Of a DNA stretch of 64,000 nucleotides, positions 31,201 through 43,200 are shown in pieces. The translations under genes were made by a program, and so were the position numbers. The notes under the pieces were generated by a model, which was not told where the DNA came from, made no database searches, and was given only the letters and a program-made list of their open reading frames with translations. This DNA is from Cladopsammia gracilis. Lineage: Eukaryota > Cnidaria > Anthozoa > Scleractinia > Dendrophylliidae. Within the stretch, counting starts at the first letter, position 1, and each line of letters starts with the position of its first letter. The stretch lies in the NCBI GenBank assembly GCA_022457155.1, contig JAJGOT010000059.1:295001-359000 (forward strand). Direction: 5' to 3'.

Positions 31201-34200
31201 TTTTTGAATTCTACCTCGACATCAGTCCGAGTCACTACGGAGTTACATGAGATTTGAAAGCCCTGGAAACACGAAGAAGTAGCTGTACAATCGTATAAAC
31301 GGTAACAGCTTTATTTGGTCACAGATGACCATACGTGTAATGATGGGGTAATGATATCAATGTACAACGCGTTGCGTTACATGCATGCGAAATTGCCAAA
31401 TGAAGAGGTATCTTCTATCGAACAAACTTACGGGTAACATATAAAACTAGGAGGAGTACCCTGAAAATGTTCTAAAATGCTTGCACCAAAGTTGCTCTCT
31501 ATAGGCTTATTATAGTAGGTAGCAAATGTTTGCGCATTAGACCAGCCGCCGACCTTTTAAAAATATTTCTTGGAGAGTAAAGACCAGGGAGTTTTCGTTC
31601 TATAGGAAGTCTCTGCGGGTCTAGCGCTATTTCCGGAGAATTTCGTGACATCAATGCCCGCATTGTCAACATTTTCCTATTAAAGACCGGATTATGTGGT
31701 TTGATAAAACTAATAAGAAGTTGACAGTTGTGTCCCCGGCCTGAGCTCCTTAGTGATATGCAGATAACGCTTTCTGTGCGAAACTACGCATAGGCTGTTT
31801 CGTTTTCATCCTGTTTGTAAGCAACTAGTTCTATGGGCTCAAGGTGTCTTCGTATTGAGGAAATTGATATTTAATCGTGATGCTAAAATGGTCTATAGTC
31901 GGGCGCAAGCTTAGTTGCGACAGTGCATTGCCAAGGGAGGCGGTATCAAGTATCCATTCCGTACGTGTTATCGTTGGTTCGTCTCGATTCCAAATCGGTC
32001 TTGATATTATAAACCCCAGAGGTGTGGGCAGCACTGAGCCATTTTGGCGATCGATGCACCATTCCCAAATTTTTCTTCCTAGGCGATTGCAAGGGGTTGA
32101 ATGGCTAGTCCCCATATGATTTAGGACTGCTATTGCAGTTGGGTTATCTGTGAGGATTCTAAGATTGGTGTTGTAATTTGTTTTACAAAATGTTTGTAGG
32201 CCCATGAATACCGCTAATAATTCGAGGTACAGTAGTTTATGTGATGTAATTTTTCCCTTGTCGGACCACAGGTGACCCAAGCTCACTATTAGATAACCGG
32301 GACGTGACCCTTGCTTTATGAGCGGTATTGTGTTACAAAGATTCGATTTATAAAGGTTTGTATGGGAACGCGTTATTTCGGTGTTCCAATAACGATAACT
32401 CGCCGAAATCGCGCTAAATCGCACCGAGGAGCAGGCAAACAACAAAGAATACAACACAGCAACAGGGTAAGTCAATTTTATTCACATAAGATTCGAATTT
32501 TTAAGTTTTGAAGCAAAACCGTTGCGTTCCCATACAAACCTTTATAAATCGAATCTTTGTTACACAAGCAAGGGTCACGTCCCGGTTATCTAATAGTGAG
32601 CTTGGGCCGCCTGTGGTCGGACCAATCGGACCAAAAACCCCATTCTAAACTGCCCCCCGACCATTTTGAGATGCGTCGGTGGTGAGGGTGTTTGAGGGCT
32701 GTTCATTGGACGTTATGGGAACTCACGACATTGTCCACCCACCACTGGAGTTCCTTTTTGCAATCTTCCGCACATGGAGCAGAGGAGCCAAATTTGACCT
32801 TTACGCGTTCGATCTCGATCTGTTGTTTACGAGTCTGTTTTTCGCCCCAGCGGGACCCCAAGAGTAATCGGAGCTTTCCGTTGGGTAACCGCAAATTGCT
32901 GACTGTGGACGCCACAAAATCGTTCGTGCCTCGCTCGGAAAGCTTATGCTTTTCGGAAAGCACCGATTACGCTTGGGGTCCCGCTTGGGGAAAAACTCGA
33001 AAACAACAGATCGAATAACGCAAGACACAGCGCGCGTTTTAAGCTCAAAGAGGTCAAATTTGGCTCCTCTGCTCCCTGTGTCCTTACCCGCAAACTTACG
33101 CACTATCAAAACAATTTCAGGAAATTGAATGTCAATCAAATGCGTTTTTCGATGGGATATCAGAACACGCAAGACTTGTACGACACGCACATCATTTCGA
33201 TCTGCTTGCTTGCTTGCTTGCTTGCTTGACGCCTTGCTTTCACGAACGACAAAGAAAACGGACAACCCCGACTTCAGTCACTTTCGAGCCAACTTTCGCG
33301 TGTTGGACCGCGATGACGACTACTTAGATCACGGAGTTTCGTGTGTCACTCTAAAATGTTCCTTCCAAAGAAAATTTAGCGCTGGATTTGCAAACAAACT
33401 ACGGAACCAGTTTTGTGGACGTGGCCAAACCCAAGCTCTTTTTCTTCGTTGCGTGTTTTGACTCATTTGACTGAAAAGCGTCAAACATAAACCGGCGTCG
33501 ATTTCTTTGTCTTATTCTATTAAATTCTTCTTCCACAACGAGAAAGTGATAAGCTTGGTGAAGTAGCAAAGCCCGATGTCGTTGCAGCAGGAAAAAATAA
33601 AAGCCAAATAAGAAAAGCAATTTTGAGCTTTCGAGGTTGCATGATGTAAAATAAATGTTAACATCTTTGCCGCACTCGTGCACATGCTTGAATATACTTG
33701 GCGTGTAATTTGATTGACGGCTCTGTCACTTGAAGTATACTCAGAATTTTAAATATGAACGCTTATCAATGTAAGTAAACATACGTGATCTAAAGTATAC
33801 TTGAGGTTACTTATTAAGGTCTATTTACTACGCTAGTATGAACCCACCTATTGACTAGAGCGTTTCCATTTTAAAAATGGTGATAAGTGACAAATTGGTT
33901 TAGTCCCTTGAGATTTAGAATGAGTCTGTGGCCCCCGTCTTTCTTAGGTCTAATGAAGATGGGGAAAAACACTTCATAAGAATCATGATCAGTTGTTTCA
34001 ATGATACTTCTAGATAGTAGTTTTGCTACTTCATTGCCAATAATGGCACATTCTTCAACAGAGAAAATAGCCCGGGGAAAATAGATTGTGGGCGTGTAGT
34101 GTTAAATGGCCTCGTGTCCAACTCAAGAGTTGCACCTCTGACAGATGTCAGTTCCTTATCAGAGGTAATGGACTTGGTTATGCAACCAGCCCTATATTTA

Positions 34201-37200
34201 GTGTATCTAGACTCCAAATATTCCTTTAGGTCACGTACCGATTTTTTAATTTTTTTTCAGAGATAGTATTATGTCCTCTCAGTTCGGTTCTTGGAGGTGG
34301 TTTTTTCTGGTCCTTCCCTAAAATTACGGCTTGCTCTCTCCAGGCCTGGAGTGTTTGCCAAAATTCTTTTGTGCCCTGTGCTTGTTATCATAATGGAAAT
34401 TGTATGGGCGGGAAAAACGTGTCGCGCCAGATTTGCCTGCGCCTATGGCTTTCCCAAGGTTGTTGGTATCTTTAGCATCGCGCACTTGTTTGGCTAAGTC
34501 GGCCCCAAATAGCAAATCTGAACGACTGGCCGACTCATTTGCCTGGGTGCAAAGCGAATGAAATTCAGCTTTAAGGGCCGGTTTAATCTGCTCTCGGCGT
34601 AAGCGGGAAGCTCCCCGACAGCGTGTCCTATTAGGACAATGGCGTCGATATTAGCGGCCAGTGTTTTTTTTATCTGTGTTCAGTTTCTGGTCCACTAATC
34701 GATCACTTGCTTTCAAAATGCCGAAAGTGGCTTCCTGTAAGGCTTGCTGTATGTTACTGACTCTCAGGTCGGCTTTGCGCTTAGAATTATTCATTTGATC
34801 CCAAATTTCTGGGTTGACTCTTACGGTGGATATGTCGGCGCAATTTTCAGGTTTGGCGTGTTTAGCCAGTAGTGCTTTGAGCTTATCGTTGGGAAGGGTG
34901 ATGCCCACCATATGGACGCTATGTTAGCGAAGCTTTGATTTATTTTGGCGCCAATATTTTTATCATCAATGAGGTCAGCCTCGAGAGATTTCAGAAGCTC
35001 GCGGTCTTCTTCGGGCTCAGTTGTTTTAGATGGCGCTTCGACCTCATTAGAGTTCGATCCCTCAAGGAGATCCGTGTGTTTTGGCGCTCAACAATCGTTT
35101 TTAATAAGGAGGCCATTGTGCCCATATTTACGTTTATTTCTGAAAGTGTTTGCGCTAGGTTTTCGCCAGGTTGGCTTGTAGACCGACCTGCTTCAGCAGG
35201 GTGAGTGATCTCAGGTTGAGAATTATTGCCAGGTTGGCTGTCTGATGCACCAGTTTGGTGGCTCAAGTTTATCGTTTTTAGCTGACATGATGAACAATTA
35301 AGAGGTTACGGCACAATGTTTGGATGTAGATTGCTAAAGGGAAAAACGAAAAGTAGCAACCAATAGTTAGTGATCTCTATTCAGATTGTAAATACTCACT
35401 ACATTAAGTATCCGTCGTTTCGGCTCCGCAAGAGAGCGTACAATGGCTCAATAAGCTAGCGCGCGTGCGTCTCATGGTACTCCGTAGTGACGTAGGACTG
35501 ATGACAGATAGAACAGTAATGTGCTAACAAAAATGCAACAGGAATGTCCCTACAAATTCACTAAAAAGTCTATTAATAGTATCTAACGCATTTTTTGCTA
35601 ACAAAAATGCATAAAGAATGCATGTTAGCCCACATAAACTCCTGTAAGTTAAACATTAACTTACAGGAGATAAAAATGAAACGACTTCTGATGTTTGTAA
35701 TGGATTGAAATTTGGCAAGATGAGTAAGAAAGTCTAATTGTACACGAAGATGTAAAAAAATGAAAATCAAAAATTTGATCGCAGTGGCACTTTAAGTCAT
35801 TTTAACATACAGTATGATAGACTGAACAAATACAGTGGTAACAAGAAAAAATAAACAAAGAAATACAGTAACTAAAATAACAACCACAACAGTTATAAGA
35901 TAACCATGTCTTGGCACAAAATCAATGAATGGTTTTTAAATGTTAGGTTCAAGACACCAAAGTTCAAGGATTTGTTCCTGGTATGAAGTTGGAATGCATG
36001 GATCGCACTTCCCTGGAGACAGACACCTACTGGGTTGCAACAGTCGTCATGGCATCAGGACCATTGCTTCTTCTACGTCACGATGGATATGATGATGATC
36101 GCAGTGGAGACTTCTGGTGTGATGCGGCATCTGAGGAACTTCAACCTATTGGCTGGTGTAGACGAACCAACAATATACTCATACCACCAGCGGGTAGGGG
36201 AAGACATACATGTAAAAAGTTCCCCTTTTTTAGAGGAACATGAAATCAATAGTAGAAAGATTGGTTACCAGAGGAAAAAGCACTTCTCAGTTCCAAATTT
36301 TGCCTTCAAAATAGAATAACTTTTGTATGAAAATATTTTTCTTGTACCTGTGGGTATTTGAACAGCTCTGTTGTATCCACTGTGGGCCTTTGCCATTTTT
36401 TCTACATACTAATGCCCAGAGGGATGGGCACTTTTGGAAATGACTGGTGAGCTAATGCCCAGGAGTTGGCCCAGAGGCGGGAGGGGAAGGGAGGAGTGGG
36501 GGAGAGGGAGGGGGAGGGGGTGGTGGGGGTGTGAACACTGCTGGAAATGGCTGATGCATTATTTGAAAGTACATGTAATGGGATCTAATCCAAATGATGG
36601 CCACAGTTTCAAATGGCTTTATATTGCATACAAGCTAACCAGGAAATAATTTTAAGAACCAATTAATTAAGACTTCAAATAATTTTTATATGCTACATGC
36701 CCATTAATGAAAACATCTTTTAACGTGTGAACACAAGGTTTATAGTTCTTAACAAAAAAACAGCATGATGTACAGTAAAAACCTGCAAGTAAGAACCTGC
36801 ATTTTTACAAGTTAGCCTAAACAGGTTCTTGTATAAATGGTAATTAGCACAAATTTAGGCTATTTAGGTTCTTAAATAGGTTCTTATTTTCTGATGAAAA
36901 AAATTACATTGTAGCTAATAGAATTTAGTGGTATTCAGCCTATTCCTTGTATAAAATCTGCTTACCAAGTAAGACAGTATCATATTATGTAAAAATGACT
37001 ACAGTGTACAATATAAAGAAAAATTGAAGCACTGATCACATTTTGAAGTCCTCCTTCAGAACTTAACACTGTGCAGTTCCAGAAAATGTCCATGCTCCCC
37101 CCACAGAAGGTTTTTTGTTTAGCACCCCCCGTCCCCCCAGGAAATTCCAGTTTAGCTTCATACTTTGCTTCTAAAATGTTGGCTTTTAAGACCCCCCTCC

Positions 37201-40200
37201 CCCTAGGAATTTCCAGTGACCTTACATGGGGTGGGTATGGATTTTTTTCTGGAACTACACATTATATACATGTACATGTACTACTCTTATTTGCCCAAAT
37301 GTACTGTACACATTTTTTATATAGATTTTAGAAAATAAGAACCTGTTTCAAATTTTAGGCTAAACAGGTTCTTGTATAGAGGAGGTCTAACTGGCAAATT
37401 TTAGCCTAACAGGTTCTTAAAAACTAGGTTCTTACTTGCGGATTTTTACTGTACATGTATGAAACAGAAAATACCCAACAAACTTGTTTTTTCCAGCCAT
37501 CCGACACAAAGAGTCAAACTGGGCCACGTTTCTGAAGCATGATCTTAAGAACGCTGTGTGCGCCCCAGAACATCTGTTTCATAGGGTAGGTGAACTGTAG
37601 AGTTGGGCGGGGCAATTCATAATGGTATCTTAATTATTCCTTGAAAGAGAGTATTGTCCCAAAGTGTTTTAGAAATGCATTTCTCAAACTCATTAATAAT
37701 TCATCAACTTTGGTCCAGGGCTGTCACTAAGATTTCAAGTTGCCGGGTATATGCAATAAGTAAGCGGGAATTCAACAGCTAGGAAATTCTTTTGGTTTTA
37801 TTTTTCTTTAGCTTCCTATACCAAAGTAGCCGGGGTTCATGCTCATGGAAGCCGGGGAAAATCCCCAGCCCCGGCCCTTAATGACAGCCCTGTTGGTCAG
37901 TCACAAGTGTGATGGTACAATGTAGTTTGGAAACCTGATCTTAATTAGCATATATTTTGGTGAATTTATTCCTTTGTTTTCTACGCATTTAATGATCAGT
38001 TTGAGAAGCTATATCGAATGCTCGAAAGAGTGTTTCATATGGTATCCAAGCACCTCAACGTCAGTTACGTTGTAAAAAAGAACATGGTATGGCCACTTCT
38101 TTGTGTTTGAAACACTCTTCCCCGTGTTTGATATACATGTACAGTACCTCTTACAAAAAGAGTGAAATATATAGTACTATTCCAATGTAAGTTGTACTTC
38201 TGCAACTTGATCCTCAATCCTTGATACTTCCATTTTTTCATTTATTTATTTCTCCAAACCTTAGTAGATGATAATACAGAATTGGATATAAGATGAAAAA
38301 AGTAAGTAAATGATATAAAATTTTCAAGGAAAGAAAATGTACAGTACAAAATTTCACCACAGTTTCAAGTTTGAAACAAGAAACATTAAGCTTAGCATTG
38401 AATAACAAGAGTATGGATGCTAATCTTGGTGAATCTCTCTTCAGAGATCGGATCCAAATGAAGAAAATCAACTCAAACCCGGGCTTAAGTTAGAACTCCT
38501 GCACGCAGATGATCCTCTTTGTTACTGGGTGGCTTCTATTGTGGATTCTTATGGGCTGCGGCTCAGACTGCGACTGGAAGGCTCCGAGGATGAATCTGAT
38601 GATGCGTGGGTTTATTTCTTGTCTGATAATGTTCATCAGCTTGGATGGGGAAAGAAAAATAAACTGAGGCTGAATGTTCCATCTGGTAAGTTTCTTACAT
38701 ATAGCTGCTACAGTGCACTTGGTATTTATAGCAGTGTTGGCTTTAACCCTTTCACTCCCAAGAGTGCCAAACATCAAAATTCAAGAAAAATACCAAATTT
38801 CATTTTATAAAATATTGAAAAACAAATGGTACCATGCAAAAGTACTGCTGAAGAGGTTTCATTTGAATGGTCACACCATAGGATTTCATCAACAGACTCA
38901 AAAGTTAGAACTACACTACGTGTCTCCATAATTGACTCTGGGAGTGAAAGGGTTAACCCTTTTTCTCTTACAGTCATACAGTCATGTACCAAGTTCATTT
39001 TTTTTTAGTATTATGATTATCTTTAAAATTAAAGCAATATTTTTTTATCAGCAGTACATGTATTTTTTTTAGAATCTTTACCTTTTTTTAAACCACCCTT
39101 TCATTAAGAAAAATAAAGATTGTTGTTGTTGTTGTCATCGCAAATGGGGACCAAATTCAAAATGTCAAAAAATATGTCATGTGCATGTACTGTGTAATAT
39201 TATTTTCCAAGACCATCATTATTTTTTGTTTCTGCGACATGCACAATCATGAACATGTAACTAAAGTATCAGAGATCTACTAATGCATATGCTCCATCCA
39301 AGTTTTGCACTGTACACGTACTTGTACATGTATTTTCAATCATATACAGTAATATCCTGCATAGACTAAAAAAAAAACTTATATTGCGCACATATCACAT
39401 GTCTCATGGCGCTTTACATACACTTCTGAAAATGAGTTCAGATGTCAGCTTATGAAGGTGCCTCAGGCAGCTGCTATCGGTCCATTGTTGATCTCATCTC
39501 TCCCACCCACTCTCGCGTCCTGCGCTACGCGATTCGCGTAGCGCAGGACGCGAATCGCGTAGCGCGTGAAACGCTACGCGACAGGTAACTTACTTTTGAG
39601 AGGTACTGTATGTCCCCAATGGAGACCGGACCACCATTTCTACGTGGTCATCCAAGCCACGTGAAGGTCTAACCATTTGCAGATGTCATAGCAAAGGCAG
39701 CACCCTCGTCCTCAGTTATTTTAAGACCCTGAGTGTCGAGACATCCCGCTCTACAGACTGGCCCTCTATCAACTGAACTAACCAGGCTAGACTAAACCTT
39801 GACGCCAACTCCTTTGTTTCCGGAGACAGACGGATGCCAACAATATCCTGCACAAAATACTGGAATTTTTGTTCTTGAAAAAGATAATTCTTAATTTCTG
39901 ATTATTCATATAATTATATTTCTTTGCATTAAAAGTTTTGAAGACAAAGTATCCGAGTAAGGACTGGGCACAAGTCAGAGGCAGGCTTCTGGGACTTTGC
40001 AATTTGGCATCTGAAGATGCATCACTCAACAAAGCATTAAACAAGGTTTGTATAAATTATTGTTTTTGATTGTAGCCTAATGGTAATTAGCTCTCCCTCA
40101 AACTTTCCTGCTGAGAGTATCAAGGCCTCTTATAACCAAAAAAGCAAGTTCAAAGCAAGCTCAAAGCAAGCTCCTAGCTATAATCATGAAAACATGGTAT

Positions 40201-43200
40201 ATCAGCCAGGACAGTGTCCCTTCAACCCATGGTAACCACACTGCTACATGTACATGTACATACAACAAGAACAATGTTGGGAGTAATTAGTTGGTTGTTA
40301 AAAGTTCTCATTCTTGTTTAGTCTGACAGCTTACCAACACCCCATGGCTTTACAGCAGGAGTGAAGTTAGAAGCTGTGAACCCTAAGGATCCGTCATCTA
40401 TCTGTGCAGCGACGGTTTCTAAAGTTGTGAACCAGATCTTCTTCCAGGTTGAGATTGACAGCATGATCAGTTGCGGCGATGCAATCCGACCTTCTATGTG
40501 GTGCAGTTCCATTTCTAGGAATATCTTCCCTGTGGGGTGGTGTGAGAAGAACAACATCCAACTGACCCCTCCCCCAGGTACACTGTTTACTCCTTACTCC
40601 TTATGGAAACCTTTTAAATTGGCACCAACTTGGGAGGAGAAGGGGGCAGAATGGAACAAAATAATGGAATTTGTCAGATGGTGAAAAGTGTATATAATGG
40701 TAGAAGAAAATTTTATAATAGAGGTTATTCAGTTATTTTTATTAAAGAAAAAACAAAAACTGAGGAGAAAATGTGCTACCATAATAATGAATAAATTACA
40801 GTACCACTCGAAATTATCAGTGCATAAGGACTGGTGAAACCTCGTCTGCCGCCGTTTTGTTTTCCGTGAATTTACTGTGGTGAAATGAAAACTGCAACCG
40901 CGGAAGGGACAAAAGTGACCGAACACTGTGGCCAAAAAGAACAAGTAATACCTCTGTAACAAAATAATGGTGGCTAATTTATATTGTTATGGTATTGTTT
41001 AACTTTATTGTGTTCATGCAATCCTGATCTTGTGTTGGGTATCCTGTGTCAAGCTGGATTGAATTCAGCTGTCCCCTGTGTCAAGCCACTTTAGCCCCCA
41101 CTCCCCCCCAAACTGGTGTATACTTTTGCCTTGCTGTCATATATCTGTTCAGTGATATGTTGATGAGTCATAAGGGGTCATGTGATGAGTCATATAACTG
41201 AAGTGTGATTGCCTCAATTTACGCTCGAGTTGTGCAGTGTTGTGACTGCTTGCTGTGGGTCAGAGAAGGACACTTTAATGTAGCACATAAAACCAACTTT
41301 ACACTTTTCAGTGGCTGGAAAAAGTTGATAATTGACTGTGACATGCACCCTTTTTCAAAATTCAGGCTTCTTTACAATCAAGTTTTTATGTTGCAGGATA
41401 TCTTGTACATCCTTTCCGATGGCAGACGTACCTTGAATTTACAAAGTCATCAGCTGCTCCAGACTTACTATTCAACTCGGTAATAGTTGTATTATTATTT
41501 TTAACTACTCCCTGATGAGGTAGTGACAAGGAACCTCCTTGCTTCATCATGTGACCGTCACTTGTGCAAACAATTACGGGCACAATAGGTCACCCACACA
41601 ACTATCTAATCAAAGGGCTCTGAGAGCCATCTCGTGAATACGAAACAAGGCAAGGTTAAGTTCACAGATCGGTTTTAAGTTTTGATACTGAGTTCGAAGT
41701 CAAAGAATTGAAGTGTAAAACAGATTTTAAAACGAGCAAAACGTGTTAGCGTGACATAAATTTGCATTGTGTGAAACAAGACTGTCTAGACAACTGGGTG
41801 TGATGTAATTGCACTGGGGAATTAAAAAAAAGTTTACTACAGCAATCATCTTTTAGCATGTACATGTTACACATTGGGGAGTAAGTTTACAGATAATGGA
41901 ACAAGTGAAAATTTGCATTTCTGTCCCTGTTTACTATACCTTGTTTAACGATTTTGCGTATTCACGAGATGAAATCGGATTGCCAGCAGCCAATAATATT
42001 ATTGCCTTTTATTATCATTTTTTTTTGCATTAGGAAATTCCATCTCATGAGTTTGATATTAGCATGAAGCTTGAAGCAGTTGATCAAACGGAACCCAGTA
42101 CCATGACAGTAGCCACGGTTACTCAGGTTGTTGGGCGAACAATGTGGGTGTTACTGGATGGATATAAGAATGATTCAGTGGAACATATTTACGATGTGGA
42201 ATCATTTGACCTGTATCCTGTTGGGTGGTGCAGTATGAACGGTCACCCACTTCTGACACCAAGAATACAACGTAAGGAATACAGGCCTGGAGAAACCTGT
42301 GTAACAGGTTCTTAAGCAGGGCTGTCATTAAGCTTTGAGGTTTCTGGCTATGTTTGTCTCAGAATATGGTAATGAACCTGAGACAAACTGGTTAAACTGG
42401 TTTGAAAATTTTCAAACCAAAGAAAAATTGAACTTCAACAGCTACACAAGGAAAATGGGCGCTAACTTTCAACATTCATAACTTCTTTATTATGTATTCA
42501 AACGTCATCAAACTTTGTGACTTTTTACTAAAATTTATCTGGCAACAATTTCATATGACATTTTATTGATCACATGACTTAATGTTTCCATGGCAACAAG
42601 ATTTTGACAGCCATGTTTTTTTAAATTTGCATATATTTACAACTGAATGAAGTCCAAAAAAGCAAAACAAAACAATTAAACAAAATTACAAAACAATTGT
42701 TAACTATACCTCGATATAACGAACATTTTGATTGTTTTTCTGCAAATTCATTATAACGAGGTTTTAATATAACGAAACAATTTCTCCAGTCCCTTGGCAC
42801 TTTGTTAAATTGAGGCTCCACTGTTTGAAGGCTATGCCTGGCACTTCATGTGGCGCTAGAAATATTTTTCTTTGCTCATCATAACTTGAATGTCAAGTAC
42901 AGGCTGTGAATATTTATTGTGTTAAAATTTGTATTATTTTCTTTTTATCTGGTAAGGTCGCCCAGAAGAAAACAGACGCCTTGCTTCATTGAGGTATTTT
43001 ATCCCATTTTTTACCCTGTCTTACTGTAAACTATCTGTGTTACTGCTCAAAAAGTGATTCTCTTTGCACCCCGGATTGCATGTTTTGCTATTAATTTTTG
43101 CCTTGCAGTCATATTGATTACTTCTAATTTGTATCTATTTATGTTAAGACACATTGTTAAATTGCATTCTTATTCCTTTATTATAATTTTTTTCAGGACA

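Larger units (their letters stand above)
28541..35515 (-). mobile_element. DIRS-like tyrosine-recombinase retrotransposon remnant(s), nested
   Basis: Ends: 83-bp inverted arms at 28541-28623 and 28726-28808, plus 28811-28860. Parts reappear inverted at 35445-35515 (ggctcaataagctagcgcgc; ctcatggtactccgtagtga), as expected for DIRS split inverted termini. A related terminus at 31110-31260 suggests two nested copies. The minus strand encodes gag-like sequence (about 35290-34250), the start of reverse transcriptase (about 34200-33870) and RNase H (about 32330-31831). The middle of the RT is missing, replaced by inverted repeats. I did not identify the recombinase. The left arms contain cag|gtaagt, a perfect splice-donor-like site. 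Confidence 0.75.

Noticed and set aside
33399..33683. 94-codon minus-strand frame with VVEEEFNRIRQRNRRRFMF
   Set aside because: Resembles the N-terminus of some Harbinger nuclease proteins, but no catalytic domain or inverted ends could be found nearby, so it is not annotated.
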